Of a stretch of DNA of 64,000 nt, positions 34,707 to 44,211 are shown piece after piece (position 1 is the stretch's first letter; every line of letters starts with the position of its first letter). The stretch spans positions 372,001 through 436,000 of the forward strand of contig NZ_LQQA01000033.1 in NCBI RefSeq assembly GCF_002101965.1. The letters are read 5' to 3'. Source of the stretch: Mycolicibacterium wolinskyi. Lineage in GTDB: Bacteria; Actinomycetota; Actinomycetes; Mycobacteriales; Mycobacteriaceae. The notes beneath the pieces are model-generated. The model was not told the DNA's origin. It ran no database searches and worked only from the letters and a program-made list of their open reading frames with translations. A program made the position numbers and the translations under genes.

Positions 34707-37700
34707 TTACGGCCTTCCGGAATGGCGCATCATCTGCAAGGTCTGCTGATCCTTGTTCTCTTGCGCAAGCTTTTTCACGTCGGTGGTGGTGACGTTGTGG
34801 TTGTGCACGCTGTAGTCGTTGCTGATACCGCCCGACGCTGGATCGAACTCGCCCCCAGGACCAGATGCTGGACCGCCGGGCACCTGCGGGCTCGGAAGCG
34901 GCGGAATACTGCTTGCGACGTCCATCAGGCCTGTGGGCATGAACGCGGTCGGGTCGGTGGAGATCCATCGGGGCGCGCCGAACGGGGTGGCTTGTTCAAT
35001 CAGCGCGTCAGTCCAAATGCCCGCCAGGTCGGCGACATATTGCACCCCGCGTTTAGCGGCTTGGGTGCCCATGCTGATGCCGAACTGGGCGGCGCCACCC
35101 GCCGCCCCACCAGCACCAGGGGCGATCGCATTCACACCCATCGACGCAGCGGAAGAAGCCATCGACGCGGCTTGATCGATCACACCGTTGATGGCCTGGG
35201 CGCCCATGTCATAGATGCCGGACAAGAAACTGTTGCCGGACTGGCCTGAATGTCCAGCCGCAGCGGGAATCAGCCCCTCTTTACGTCCCGGGACGGGTCC
35301 GCCTGCGATCTGCTGCCGCCAACCAGCCATGTCGACGTTGGCCGTTGAGGGCGGCAGCGGCGGCATAAGCGGACCACTTGGAGCGCTAGACCCACCAGGA
35401 GCCTGCGGGGCATGGGGTTTCGGCGCCGCGGGTGGCATGAACGATGACTGTGGGGTGCTGGTCGTAATGTTGGGGGTCAGCCCCTTTGTGATGACCTCCC
35501 ATGCGCCGAGACCTTGCGGCTTAGTATCACCATGGCCTGTGAACGCGGTGCGGTTGGCGATCTCGATTTGCTGTTCACGAGTCGCCAGGTGGGGCATCGC
35601 CGCGAATTCCTGGCCGCCGTAGGCATTCCAGGTCTCGGGGGAGAACTGCAGCCCACCGTAATGACCATTTTGCCCGGTGTCGGCGTTGGACCAGTTGCCG
35701 CTTGACTCGTATTTGGCGACCTCATCCCACAACGACGGACCTACCGGGCCGGGAGCCGCATTGGTGCCCTGGTGAACGGTGCCACCAGGCCCCGTGGACC
35801 CGCTGACCGTGAACCCACCCCCACCGCCGTTGGGCCAGTTGATCACGAAAACCGGGATTACTCCGCCAGTGGACGGCATTGCCGACTGTCCGGGGCCTGG
35901 CACAGTGCCGGGAATCCCGCCAAGGGCTTGGTCGGCGAGGCGCGCGTGAATGTGGTCGAAGTGGTTGCCGCCGGTCATGGTCTGCCACAGGCTTCCCCGC
36001 ATATCGAACAGGCCGGTGGTCTTCATCCACTCCCATATGCGGTCACCCAGCGCCTTGCCTGATGGGTTCGCACCGCCCGCGGTCGTACCGCCGGGGATCA
36101 TAATGTCGAGAGCGCGGCCGCTCGGATGATCCGGGTGCGGATCCTTCCGATACCCGCCGATGGTCGTGATCTCGGGGAAGTACTGACCAATCAGATCATT
36201 GACAGCGGCGGCCCCCGGAGTGAGGCCCGCATCGGGGAACTTGGTGCCCGGAGGTATAGCGGCACCGGGAGTTCCGGGGGCGGGCCGCGGACGGGAACCA
36301 CGCCTTTCGCGCGCCTGGTCCCCCGTCGGCCACTGATCAGGTCCAGCGGTCTGGAAGCCTGGCGCTCCAGGAAAGAGCTGATCCGGCGGCGTTTCAGGGT
36401 ATGCCCACGGAATCTGGGTGCCGGGAATGTTCCCATGCTTGTCCGGGCCGGTGGGCGGAGTTTTGCCGCTCTTCTGATCCTCGTAAGCCCGCTCCAATGC
36501 CTTGCGGGCGTCCTTGGGATTAATCCCCGGGATCTGGGTCTTGCCGGACTCGATGTCGGCGACCATCTGCTCAAACAGAAGAGATCCCGGCTCAGGGATC
36601 TGCCCGAGATCGCCGCGGCCGACGCCGAACCGCTCCGTGGTCTCCTTATCCTTCTGCTCCTGCGGGATGCTCGGATCAGCTTGGCGACGAACATATTCGT
36701 CGTCTTCCTTGATCTTGGTGTGCAGCTCGTTGGCCATCCCCAGCAGTGCACCCAACCCGAGAGCGATGGGTCCGCCAACCCTCACCAGACTCGAGATCTT
36801 GGTCAGGTTGCCAAGTACTCCACCCTTGCCTCCACCACCCATACCGAGCATGTTGGCGACATCGCCGATGACGCCAAGCACCTGTGCGCCCTTCCAGAGG
36901 GCGAACGCGCCAGCAACAGCCTCAATGCCTCCGGGCATGTCGCTAATGGCTTTAGCGACAGGAAGAATCACGTTGTTGAGCAGGTCGCGACAGACCTCCA
37001 CGATGTCCATGAACAGACCGGGCAGGCCCTCCAGGATCGGCCTCCACTCGTTGAGGGTCGCCTTACCCTGCTGCAGGAAGTCACGGATCTGCTGCTGGCC
37101 CTCAGTCGAGTTCAGGAATGTGGCCCACCGGTCGGTGACGTCGCGCAGCCAGCCGAGGAAGTTTCCATCCGCAGCGCTGGTGAACGCACCCACCATCTTC
37201 GCGATATTCAGGGCGATACCGCCCAAATCGCCGACCGCGGTCAGGCCCTCATCAATCCAACGCTTCAGATCACCATTCTCCGAAGCCCTGGTGATAAACG
37301 CGTCAAACCTCGTCAGGACACTACCGAGAGCATCAGCGATGCGCGGCAAGAAATCCGACCCAGTACCAGTGAGAGTGCCGATCACGTTCACTAACGGGTC
37401 AATGGCCGGCTGCAGCCTAGCCATCGCCTCATCAGTGTTGCCGAAAATCCGGTCGACCAAGCTCATGTTCTCGTCGGTGCCAAGAACATTCAGCATCTCG
37501 TGGATCATCGCGTTCCAGCGACCCGCGATCTTCTGGGTGCCAGCATTCACATGCGGAAGCGCCTTCGCGAACAGGCCTTCCAGGCCGTCCGGGACACCTT
37601 CCAACATGGTTTGAGAGATGTTGTTACGCAGGTCAATGACCTGGTCGTAAATCCCGGTCAGGGAGTTGACCAGCGCCTGCCCGTTGGGTGAAAGTTCACC

Positions 37701-38783
37701 CAACAGGTCGTTGGCTTTCTGCTGGGCCGTACTGGTCTTGTTGGTGTTCTCAGCGACCTGCGCTAAAGCATCGGCAACCTGCTGATTGGATTGGATGATC
37801 GCCTCATTCGCGGCGACAACCTGATCGGACCCCTCGATTCCCTTGGCCTGAGCGACCGCATAATCCTCTTGGGTGCGAATGTTGTTCTGGGTGACCTCGG
37901 CTTCACGCTGAACAGCCTGCTCATAGTCAATGACAGCCTGCCGGCGGTCCGCATAGTTGCCGCTGTTGAGGTTCTCCCACGCCACCTGAACATCAAGCGC
38001 GGCCTGCTTGGCGTCGATAGCGCCGCCACGCATCTGGGTTTGCAGGTCCTCCAAGTTGCGGCGAGCACTCCGGTAGGCGTCAGACAGATTGCCGGTCGCC
38101 CGCTCCTGCTCCACAAGAGCGTTCCGCAAGTTGTTTTGCGCGGATTGCGCAGACCGCGCCGCCGCGGCTGAATTGGTTTGCCCAGAAGCCATTTCCTTGT
38201 TGGCAGCCACAACAGCCTCAAAGGCATCCCCAATACCCGACAGGCCGCCGAGCAGGGTGCCGAAGCTGGCTCCGATGCCAGCCAGGATGCCGGGCAGGGC
38301 GATCCCGGCTTGCGCGACCTTCTGCATCGCGGCAGCAACCTCGGTGAGGCCGTACACCATCGACGGGATAGACCCGATCAGCCCCACGCCTAGGCCTACA
38401 CGGAAAATGTCGGAGCGGGCGACATTTTCGAGCCCTCGGGTCAGAATGCCGAGTTGTCGTCCAGCATCGCCAATATCAACGTTGGCCCTCAGGTTGACCG
38501 TCTGCCCGCGGCGACGAGTTAGACGGTCGAGCGTGGTTTCGGCGCCCCGCGTGTCGACATCGACACCCACATTGACGGTACGATCACGAGTCGTTTTGGT
38601 GATCTTGGCTTCAGCTTCAGAGGTGTCGGCATCAACATCAACTTCGATGCCGTCCTTAAACTTCCGCTTGAGTCGGCGTTCAGCCTCATCGCCCGCGCGT
38701 TCAGCGTTGCGGACAATATCGTCCATCGCGTTGGAGAAGGTGACACGAACGTCAATGTAAGCCGCGGCCAATCTAGTTGCCAT
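34707..38783 (-). CDS. Tail tape measure protein with peptidase and Rpf-like domains
   Basis: A 1358-residue tape measure protein, from ATG 38781-38783 with GGAG upstream. Residues ~40-120 repeat a [12 protein letters not shown]-like pattern; ~140-205 are hydrophobic ([22 protein letters not shown]), then a long Gln/Ala-rich coiled coil. Two wall-cutting domains lie in the C-terminal third: an M15-like peptidase ([14 protein letters not shown] ~883-896; FDHIHARL ~940) and an Rpf-like transglycosylase ([11 protein letters not shown] ~1016-1026, catalytic Glu; [15 protein letters not shown]). Such domains help mycobacteriophage tails cross the wall. At ~0.15 nm per residue the length would set a ~200-nm tail, yet no major tail protein is encoded. 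Confidence 0.92.
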   Translation of the reverse strand: MATRLAAAYIDVRVTFSNAMDDIVRNAERAGDEAERRLKRKFKDGIEVDVDADTSEAEAKITKTTRDRTVNVGVDVDTRGAETTLDRLTRRRGQTVNLRANVDIGDAGRQLGILTRGLENVARSDIFRVGLGVGLIGSIPSMVYGLTEVAAAMQKVAQAGIALPGILAGIGASFGTLLGGLSGIGDAFEAVVAANKEMASGQTNSAAAARSAQSAQNNLRNALVEQERATGNLSDAYRSARRNLEDLQTQMRGGAIDAKQAALDVQVAWENLNSGNYADRRQAVIDYEQAVQREAEVTQNNIRTQEDYAVAQAKGIEGSDQVVAANEAIIQSNQQVADALAQVAENTNKTSTAQQKANDLLGELSPNGQALVNSLTGIYDQVIDLRNNISQTMLEGVPDGLEGLFAKALPHVNAGTQKIAGRWNAMIHEMLNVLGTDENMSLVDRIFGNTDEAMARLQPAIDPLVNVIGTLTGTGSDFLPRIADALGSVLTRFDAFITRASENGDLKRWIDEGLTAVGDLGGIALNIAKMVGAFTSAADGNFLGWLRDVTDRWATFLNSTEGQQQIRDFLQQGKATLNEWRPILEGLPGLFMDIVEVCRDLLNNVILPVAKAISDMPGGIEAVAGAFALWKGAQVLGVIGDVANMLGMGGGGKGGVLGNLTKISSLVRVGGPIALGLGALLGMANELHTKIKEDDEYVRRQADPSIPQEQKDKETTERFGVGRGDLGQIPEPGSLLFEQMVADIESGKTQIPGINPKDARKALERAYEDQKSGKTPPTGPDKHGNIPGTQIPWAYPETPPDQLFPGAPGFQTAGPDQWPTGDQARERRGSRPRPAPGTPGAAIPPGTKFPDAGLTPGAAAVNDLIGQYFPEITTIGGYRKDPHPDHPSGRALDIMIPGGTTAGGANPSGKALGDRIWEWMKTTGLFDMRGSLWQTMTGGNHFDHIHARLADQALGGIPGTVPGPGQSAMPSTGGVIPVFVINWPNGGGGGFTVSGSTGPGGTVHQGTNAAPGPVGPSLWDEVAKYESSGNWSNADTGQNGHYGGLQFSPETWNAYGGQEFAAMPHLATREQQIEIANRTAFTGHGDTKPQGLGAWEVITKGLTPNITTSTPQSSFMPPAAPKPHAPQAPGGSSAPSGPLMPPLPPSTANVDMAGWRQQIAGGPVPGRKEGLIPAAAGHSGQSGNSFLSGIYDMGAQAINGVIDQAASMASSAASMGVNAIAPGAGGAAGGAAQFGISMGTQAAKRGVQYVADLAGIWTDALIEQATPFGAPRWISTDPTAFMPTGLMDVASSIPPLPSPQVPGGPASGPGGEFDPASGGISNDYSVHNHNVTTTDVKKLAQENKDQQTLQMMRHSGRP

Positions 38784-38831
38784 ACAACACATCTCCGGAT
38801 CGGGCAGCCAATTTGATCATAACGCACACAC

Positions 38832-39095
38832 CTAGCCGACATCCGGCTCTGACTTACGAAACCGCGCGGCATCGAAAGCGACCACCTTGCTGCCGCCGTC
38901 CGCCGCATCCGGCTTCTTCTTGAGCGCTCGTAGCCGAACGATTTCCGCCTTCGCTCGCTCCAGCTGTGAGTTCAGGTTCGCTCGGAGCTGCGGCATGTCC
39001 TCGAACGTCTCAGCCAAAAGCCGATACCGAATCTCAGCCTCCGCCAACTCATCGTTGGCATCCATCGCCTCATTCAGCTTCGTGGACTTAGCCAT
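38832..39095 (-). CDS. Coiled-coil protein just upstream of the tape measure gene
   Basis: An 87-residue helical protein (AMDANDELAEAEIRYRLLAE; LNSQLERAKAEIVRLRALKK) ending in a basic tail. ATG 39093-39095 follows GGAGGT by six bases, an excellent ribosome site. Its start overlaps the stop of the 63-residue upstream frame. Being next to the tape measure start, it occupies the position of tail assembly chaperones, but no sequence match to that family was recognised. Confidence 0.7.
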   Translation of the reverse strand: MAKSTKLNEAMDANDELAEAEIRYRLLAETFEDMPQLRANLNSQLERAKAEIVRLRALKKKPDAADGGSKVVAFDAARFRKSEPDVG

Positions 39096-39279
39096 CAGCC
39101 AACCTCCAAAACCGCCGGTCGGCCCCCCAGGGGGGAGGGGTAGGGGTAGGCACACACACAGCCGCGTATGCGGCCGAGGGGCGAGACGAGGGCTGGTCGG
39201 GGGACCCCGCCCTGGGTGTTGTTCGGGTGCGGCGGTGGCGCAGGTAAACCTCTAGGCGTTTCAGCAGTGTTGTTGCCAT
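39088..39279 (-). CDS. Possible small protein with overlapping end
   Basis: A 63-codon frame from ATG 39277-39279, preceded by AAGGAC. It begins ATTLLKRLEVYLRHRRTRTT and turns Pro-rich (VPTPTPPPWGADRR). Its last bases run over a CCCCCCTGGGGGG tract and it ends at TAA 39088-39090 inside the start of the next gene. The overlap suggests translational coupling or frameshifting. Composition is unusual and coding status is moderate only. Confidence 0.4.
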   Translation of the reverse strand: MATTLLKRLEVYLRHRRTRTTPRAGSPDQPSSRPSAAYAAVCVPTPTPPPWGADRRFWRLADG

Positions 39280-39345
39280 CGTGAAGGTCCTTGCCCACGG
39301 AATGCCCGTGTATCGGTGGGTTTGACGCCGGTCCGCCGCAAGCCA

Positions 39346-40005
39346 TTAGGACAGCCCGAGGCGTTGGGCCATGACGTCGCCGAGTGAGGGGACGCCTTGT
39401 GGTGTGCCGTGCTTGTGCTGCTGTGTGTTTGGAAAGCCTGCCGAGAACGGGAGGGCCAATGCTGGCGGCATGTATCTGGCGACGTTGGCTAATCCGTTGT
39501 TGGAGTAGCGGGCGAGCGCGGCGAGGTCTTCTAGGTCGTCGCGCGTGGTTGCGTTGCGGCTGAGAAAGTCGTCTTTGATCGAGGACCATCCTCGAACGAG
39601 CGCTTTCTCCAAGACTGCCGTCGCAAGGATGTTGTCGCCGCTGCGCAGCGCCGATTGGTAGAGCTGCTCGGCTTCGTCGCTGTCTTCGAGTTCGCGGGCG
39701 CGGGCTTGTGCGTCGCGGAACGATACGACCTTCGCGGGGTCGCTGCTGGCGGAGGGTGAGAGCCCGAACACGCGTCGTTCCAGCTTCTCCTTGGTGGATT
39801 TGACGGCGGCTTTTTCGCGGGCGTGCAGCGCGCTCATCTGTTCGGTGAGTTGGTGGTGGAGGGGTTCGAGGCGTTCCCGCTTGCCGACGGGTGTGAGGTT
39901 CGGGTCGTCGGCGACTTCGGCGTGGACTCGGGAGAACTCTTCGGCGAGTTGTCCGGCTTCGTCGCGATAGCTTTCAACTTCGGCTTGCAGAGCTTCGAGA
40001 CTCAT
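39346..40005 (-). CDS. Coiled-coil phage protein, unknown function
   Basis: A 219-residue protein. Residues 1-~75 are a coiled coil (SLEALQAEVESYRDEAGQLA; QLTEQMSALHAREKAAVKST), 80-130 a linker, then a helical domain (AEQLYQSALRSGDNILATAV; TTRDDLEDLAALARYSNNGL). It ends GVPSLGDVMAQRLGLS. It lies between the regulatory HTH gene and the tail genes, where a normal phage would have head genes. A scaffold-like or adaptor role is conceivable from the coiled coil but is speculation. Confidence 0.75.
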   Translation of the reverse strand: MSLEALQAEVESYRDEAGQLAEEFSRVHAEVADDPNLTPVGKRERLEPLHHQLTEQMSALHAREKAAVKSTKEKLERRVFGLSPSASSDPAKVVSFRDAQARARELEDSDEAEQLYQSALRSGDNILATAVLEKALVRGWSSIKDDFLSRNATTRDDLEDLAALARYSNNGLANVARYMPPALALPFSAGFPNTQQHKHGTPQGVPSLGDVMAQRLGLS

Positions 40006-40018
40006 ATCATCCTCTCCT

Positions 40019-40426
40019 TCAGGCGATTAGAGCGATGCTGTTGGGGTTGACGAGCCAGCGGGCTCCTACGAACTCGGCGTGGAGTCGGCCGGTTGTGCAC
40101 CACTTGCGGACGCACCGGTCGGTGACGTTCAGCGCTTGGGCTGCTTCTTTGGTGCTCATCCACATATCCGAGTGTGTCGTGTTCTGTTGCCTTGCAGTGG
40201 TATTCGTTCCGCAGTCGGAACGGAGCGCTGATAGGTGGAGTGCTGCGAACGCGACGTAGGCGTCGGGGTCTGTGTCGCGCAGCTTGATTCGGCGGTCGGC
40301 CGTCATACCGGCTTGCTCGTTGAGCCAGCGAGCGATGCGGGGCGGGATGATGGCGGATCCGTCGCTGGTGATGCGCTGGGCGATCCGCACTTCCAGCGAC
40401 GGGGCCGGGTGTCGAGGTTGTGTCAC
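40019..40426 (-). CDS. HTH domain DNA-binding protein
   Basis: A 135-residue protein with a C-terminal excisionase/MerR-type helix-turn-helix (MSTKEAAQALNVTDRCVRKW, then RLHAEFVGARWLVNPNS). The N-terminal half (RIAQRITSDGSAIIPPRIAR; DTDPDAYVAFAALHLSAL) is helical. It starts at GTG 40424-40426, six bases after the Cys-rich gene. It could control the switch from early genes to tail genes, since it sits exactly between the two groups. Confidence 0.78.
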   Translation of the reverse strand: MTQPRHPAPSLEVRIAQRITSDGSAIIPPRIARWLNEQAGMTADRRIKLRDTDPDAYVAFAALHLSALRSDCGTNTTARQQNTTHSDMWMSTKEAAQALNVTDRCVRKWCTTGRLHAEFVGARWLVNPNSIALIA

Positions 40427-40432
40427 CGCGGC

Positions 40433-40609
40433 TCACCGTCCTGCTTGGCAAGCGTGCTTGCCATTCTGGCAATGGCGTGTGTCCAGCGAATGCGGCTGGT
40501 GCTGCCAGCCGTGGAGCGGGCACTCACTGTGGCAGAACGGATTGCGGTCACTGACGGTGCAGTTTTCCGACAGTAGGAAAACTGACTGCCGGTCTTTCGA
40601 GTGGTTCAT
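40433..40609 (-). CDS. Small Cys/His-rich protein
   Basis: A 58-residue protein from ATG 40607-40609, with GAGG upstream. It carries five cysteines and many histidines (NPFCHSECPLHGW; RHCQNGKHACQAGR), spaced as for one or two zinc sites. Tight packing with both neighbours and a proper ribosome site support it. No family recognised. Confidence 0.6.
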   Translation of the reverse strand: MNHSKDRQSVFLLSENCTVSDRNPFCHSECPLHGWQHQPHSLDTRHCQNGKHACQAGR

Positions 40610-40621
40610 GCTGAGGTCCTC

Positions 40622-40870
40622 TTAGGTGGGCCAGCAGAATTGCACATGGTTCTGAACCTGGACTGCGGGGTGAAGGTCCTCATCACGGACTAACGCGAGA
40701 AACTCGAATAGGCAGTCATCGGCCCCGAGGTCGTCGGCTGGCGTGAGGCGCGCACCGGATAGGACTCTTGCGCGGTCGTCGGTCGTGAAGTCGTAGACCT
40801 TTACGTAGACCTCTCCACTGGGCAGGTCGCCGTGGGCCCTGACGTAGTAGTGGGCGTATAGGTCGCTCAC
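40622..40870 (-). CDS. Small early protein, unknown function
   Basis: An 82-residue protein starting MSDLYAHYYVRAHGDLPSGE at GTG 40868-40870, which overlaps the stop of the ATPase gene (GTGA). It is strand-rich with an acidic middle (DDLGADDCLFEFLALVRDED). No family recognised. Coupling to the ATPase suggests a role in element replication. Confidence 0.7.
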   Translation of the reverse strand: MSDLYAHYYVRAHGDLPSGEVYVKVYDFTTDDRARVLSGARLTPADDLGADDCLFEFLALVRDEDLHPAVQVQNHVQFCWPT

Positions 40871-42429
40871 GCTGTCTCCTTGGGAGTTTGCTGCGTTGGG
40901 TATCCGTTGGGGGCGGGGGTGAAATATCGGATGTGGCGATCGAGTCCGCCGTCTCGTTTGGAGATTCGACCGTCGTGGACGACGTGCAGTGGTTTCGGTG
41001 GTTCGTCTCGGTCGTGCTGGGCGACTGGTTCGGGTGCCCCGTCGCAGTCGTCGCAGAGGGGACTGGTAGCGGCGGCCGGGAGTGATACGAAGCAGCGTTC
41101 GCAGGTGGTTGGTCGGGGTGGTTTCACGGTTTCCTTAGTGGCGGTGGAGTTCCTGGCGATTAGCTGGCACTCGGCGCAAAGCCCGGCGGAGATTGACTTG
41201 GGGGTGGTGAGCTCGGTCTGGCAGGTCGCACATTGAGGTGCTGCGGTCGCAGTGGGGTCACCAGTTGGGCCAGACATTGTGTGTTGGCCCGACTGTGAAT
41301 CAGGGCCAGTTGGGCCAACCTGTTTGTGCTGGTCGTCGCCAGTTGGGCCAGTTGGGCCACGCTCTTGCGAGACAGGGGTGTCCCGACTGGCGTTGGCCCG
41401 ACTGGGAAGGCTCCAAATGGTGATTCGCGGGAAGCCTTCGGACTTGTCGGTCACACCCAATGCCTTCTTTGCTCGCTTCAGGGTGCGGTCGCTGATCTTT
41501 TCCTTGGCCGCTGCGGTCTTGACGTCTTTGGACGGCGTCGCGCCGTTCTCGGTGAGGTAGTCCTCCAGCCAGTGTTCGGCCGCGGTCCTCTCCCCGGCGT
41601 CGTCATCTTGCTCAGCCGCCCGGTTGATCACATCGGCGACCGAGGTATCGGAGGTACCAAGTTCGATGACGCGGGCGACGTCAGCGGGACCATCGTCGGT
41701 GGCAACAGTGACGTTCTGTAGCTGGAAGGCGAAGGACTCGTCACCGGGCGGGGCGTAGTTGCCCTTGTCCTGGGTCACTACTACTCGGTCACCGTCAGTG
41801 GCGAACAGGAACACCGATCGGACTGCGTCACGGAAAGCGTGCGATCCGCTCATCTTGTCCGAGGCGTTGCCGCCCCCCTTGCCGAAGTGACGAACGAACA
41901 TCATCACCACACCGGTTTCGCCAGCCACCCGCGCCAGCGCGTCGACAGCGGCTCGCACGTCGCCCTCACGGTTGAGGTCACCAGACATGGTGGAAGCGAT
42001 CGGGTCGATGAGCACCGCGACGGCGCCGCTGTCGACGACCTGCTTGCAGAACGCGTCAGTGTCCAGCGGTAGTCGCGGCGTGACCTCTTGAGTTTGACCG
42101 TTAACCGTGGAGGTGATGGACAGCCGGCCCACCATGTCTAGGTTGGCCCTGGCTGCGATCAGACGGGGAACGAGAACGGTGTCCCAAGCATCCTCGCCGG
42201 ACCAGATCAACGTCCGCTGTGGAGTGCCCTGGTAGTGGCCGGGAAGCTCACCGCGAGACAGTCGGGCGTACAGGTCAATCACATAGGTGGTCTTGCCGGT
42301 GCCGCCTCGGCCTGACCACGCCGACGCGGTGCCGAGCGGTATCCGATTGTCCCACAACCACACTTGCTTCTTTGGGCGGATAGACGATGCCCATTCGATA
42401 CTGGCCGATCTGCCGTATTCGTCTGTCAC
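40867..42429 (-). CDS. RepA-like AAA ATPase with C-terminal zinc ribbons
   Basis: A 520-residue protein. Residues 33-200 are a RecA-type ATPase of the RepA/phage helicase-loader kind: Walker A SGRGGTGKTT (39-48), Walker B VAVLIDPIAST (Asp 142), and a sensor segment MMFVRHFGKGG. Residues ~270-330 form a winged-helix-like domain (AEHWLEDYLTENGATPSKDV; ISDRTLKRAKKALGV), common in phage replication proteins. A Gly/Pro/Thr linker (GPTGPTGDD) leads to two CxxC pairs (CATC/CAEC and CERC/CDDC), likely zinc ribbons. It should drive replication of the element. GTG 42427-42429 overlaps the DUF2742 stop. Confidence 0.87.
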   Translation of the reverse strand: MTDEYGRSASIEWASSIRPKKQVWLWDNRIPLGTASAWSGRGGTGKTTYVIDLYARLSRGELPGHYQGTPQRTLIWSGEDAWDTVLVPRLIAARANLDMVGRLSITSTVNGQTQEVTPRLPLDTDAFCKQVVDSGAVAVLIDPIASTMSGDLNREGDVRAAVDALARVAGETGVVMMFVRHFGKGGGNASDKMSGSHAFRDAVRSVFLFATDGDRVVVTQDKGNYAPPGDESFAFQLQNVTVATDDGPADVARVIELGTSDTSVADVINRAAEQDDDAGERTAAEHWLEDYLTENGATPSKDVKTAAAKEKISDRTLKRAKKALGVTDKSEGFPRITIWSLPSRANASRDTPVSQERGPTGPTGDDQHKQVGPTGPDSQSGQHTMSGPTGDPTATAAPQCATCQTELTTPKSISAGLCAECQLIARNSTATKETVKPPRPTTCERCFVSLPAAATSPLCDDCDGAPEPVAQHDRDEPPKPLHVVHDGRISKRDGGLDRHIRYFTPAPNGYPTQQTPKETA

Positions 42430-42833
42430 GATGCCTTCCTGGGAATGTATGGGCCGTGGCCGGATTGGATGCGCTGTGCAAGTGCTGACCAGTCGGCGCT
42501 GGCGGCGATCTTTTTGCCGGCGTCGGCAAGATGTTCTTGTACGACTTCGTGGTTGAGTGCTTCGCGGACACCGCCGAGGACGAGCGCCATGAGCTTGCGG
42601 GCGTCGGTGTCGGGCATGCCGCACCACTGTGGCGTTCCGGGCAGGGGCAGATGGTTGAGGACGACACCGTGGCTGGTAGCCAGTCGTTCGGCGTATTGGT
42701 AGACCTCGAACCACGAGACCTGACGCGACAGGGTATTCGTCTGATCGAGAACATCGTGTGACGGTGTTCTGGTTGCGGGAGTGCCCGCCCCCGACGGGGA
42801 GCGGGCCTCCACGTTCTTCTTCGGATCTGTCAC
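42426..42833 (-). CDS. DUF2742 protein (phiRv1/phiRv2-type early protein)
   Basis: A 135-residue protein with the features of the DUF2742 family, known from M. tuberculosis prophages phiRv1/phiRv2 (Rv1583c type): RQVSWFEVYQYAERLA, the GTPQWCGMPDTDARKLMAL core and the end AASADWSALAQRIQSGHGPY then IPRKAS. Function is unknown. It sits directly before the ATPase gene, as in phiRv1, and is coupled to it by GTGA. Start GTG 42831-42833 shares a base with the preceding TAG. Confidence 0.83.
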   Translation of the reverse strand: MTDPKKNVEARSPSGAGTPATRTPSHDVLDQTNTLSRQVSWFEVYQYAERLATSHGVVLNHLPLPGTPQWCGMPDTDARKLMALVLGGVREALNHEVVQEHLADAGKKIAASADWSALAQRIQSGHGPYIPRKAS

Positions 42834-43000
42834 TACTGCGCCTCGCGGGCCGGGATGACGACGTGCTCGTTGCAGGATCGACAGCAGTCGCCCCCCGCCA
42901 CCACGGGGTCAGCGTTGTGAGCGCCGATCGGCCACTCCGCGAGTAATTCCAGGCAGATACAACAAGTCCGTGGTGCGGAGAGGATGTCGGTGACGTTCAT
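42833..43000 (-). CDS. Small zinc-finger-like protein
   Basis: A 55-residue protein from ATG 42998-43000, overlapping the previous stop (ATGA). Cysteines are arranged as CCICLEL and CCRSC about 25 residues apart, a plausible zinc finger. Early-operon position. No family recognised. Confidence 0.7.
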   Translation of the reverse strand: MNVTDILSAPRTCCICLELLAEWPIGAHNADPVVAGGDCCRSCNEHVVIPAREAQ

Positions 43001-43740
43001 CGGGTGGCGTCCTTGACCTTGGTGACGTTGCCCGAATAGGCGTTCTCGATAGCGTCGATCAGACCGTTGACAGCGGCTAGGTCGAACCGCTTTGGATAGC
43101 CACTCATGTCTTCGGCCAGGTCCGTTGTGAAGCGTATGACAATGTCCGACAGCACTTTTCGACGTTGTCTCAGCAACTCCAGGTGCCAGACCCGAAGGCA
43201 GTCGACACAGTCGGCCTCCCGCCACGACAGACCGGTTTCGTCTTCGTACTCGTGGTCCCGGAAGCGGGGTTTGGTCTGGTGACTTCCGGACAACTGCACT
43301 AGATGGCGAGAGTCGTCATCTTCGGAAGGTTTTTCCGGTGATGGGTCGCGGTGCTGCGGGATCTTTCGGCCACACAGTGTGGTCTCCGGGTCGCTGTTCC
43401 ACCAGAGGTGGTGCAGGAAGGGGTTGTGCGGCTGGCCTTCATTGTATTTTCGGCGTACTTCGGTGAGCTGCTCGGTGGTGGTGAACTGGGTGTGAGAGGT
43501 GCCGGTGGCAACGCGCTGCATCATCTCGGCGTGATCGCGGAAGGCATCACCCGGCGGGCGGATGAGGGCGTGTGTGGTGATGCGACCGCATCCCTCGCAT
43601 TTGAGGTCGCCGGTTTCGCGGTGCCAGTCGCGGTCGATGGGTCCGGCGAGCCAGTAGTTTTCGGGGCGATAGTTGCGGGGCCGCTGGCAGGTTCGCAGTG
43701 TCCCGCAGGTGCAGCACAATGCCTGGAGCTGATTGCTCAT
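42997..43740 (-). CDS. Early phage protein with Cys clusters
   Basis: A 247-residue protein. The N-terminus has paired cysteines (ALCCTCGTLRTCQ, then LKCEGCGRITTH), likely one zinc site; the middle is charged (SPEKPSEDDDSRHLVQLSG) and a third pair lies in ADCVDCLRVWHLEL. Similar Cys-rich proteins accompany the early genes of phiRv1-like elements. ATG overlaps the upstream stop. Function unknown; a nucleic-acid-binding role is inferred from zinc motifs only. Confidence 0.75.
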   Translation of the reverse strand: MSNQLQALCCTCGTLRTCQRPRNYRPENYWLAGPIDRDWHRETGDLKCEGCGRITTHALIRPPGDAFRDHAEMMQRVATGTSHTQFTTTEQLTEVRRKYNEGQPHNPFLHHLWWNSDPETTLCGRKIPQHRDPSPEKPSEDDDSRHLVQLSGSHQTKPRFRDHEYEDETGLSWREADCVDCLRVWHLELLRQRRKVLSDIVIRFTTDLAEDMSGYPKRFDLAAVNGLIDAIENAYSGNVTKVKDATR

Positions 43741-43985
43741 CGGTTCACCACCTCTGCGGTGTCGAGCTGGTCGGCGATCTTGTCCACGAGGACGGCGGCG
43801 GCTCGCAGGTGGCCGATGGCCCGGACAATGTCGACGTGGAGCCAGAGTGATGAGTTGGCGGGCAGGGCGTGCATTGCTCGGCTTAGGTCACCTCGCGCGA
43901 GATCGGCCAGGTTGGTTGCCCGATCGAGCTGGAGCGCGAGATCCGTGGGTAGCGATTGGTCGGTGGGTTGGCCTACAGTGGGCAT
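43737..43985 (-). CDS. Small helical early protein
   Basis: An 82-residue all-helical protein (DLALQLDRATNLADLARGDL; DIVRAIGHLRAAAVLVDKIA). No family recognised. It is separated from the upstream gene by four bases and overlaps the downstream one by four, so it is part of the early operon. Confidence 0.7.
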   Translation of the reverse strand: MPTVGQPTDQSLPTDLALQLDRATNLADLARGDLSRAMHALPANSSLWLHVDIVRAIGHLRAAAVLVDKIADQLDTAEVVNR

Positions 43986-43989
43986 TGGA

Positions 43990-44211
43990 TCAGTCCTCTC
44001 GTGATGGTGTAGGTGCGGATTCGTTCAGAACGCCCCTGGTGGCCGCCGGGGGCGTTCTCATGTCCGGGGTCCGGTCGTCATCGACCAGGCCCAGGTCTTC
44101 AAGGTGGTCGCGGGCTTGTTGGCTCACGTGGGGCCGGGGAGGTCGATACTCCTTGTCGGTGTCCCAACTACCACCGGATCGGTTTCGGGCCACTAGGCCC
44201 GGCGGCGGCAT
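43990..44211 (-). CDS. Small early protein, unknown function
   Basis: A 73-residue hydrophilic protein, rich in Pro, Arg and Asp (DTDKEYRPPRPHVSQQARDH). It starts with ATG directly after the excisionase TAG. It appears largely disordered apart from a short helix (ARDHLEDLGLVDDD). No family recognised. Confidence 0.65.
   Translation of the reverse strand: MPPPGLVARNRSGGSWDTDKEYRPPRPHVSQQARDHLEDLGLVDDDRTPDMRTPPAATRGVLNESAPTPSRED

Noticed and set aside
36126-37394. A 422-codon rightward frame inside the tape measure gene
   Set aside because: Antisense shadow of the tape measure coiled coil; no ribosome site or domain.
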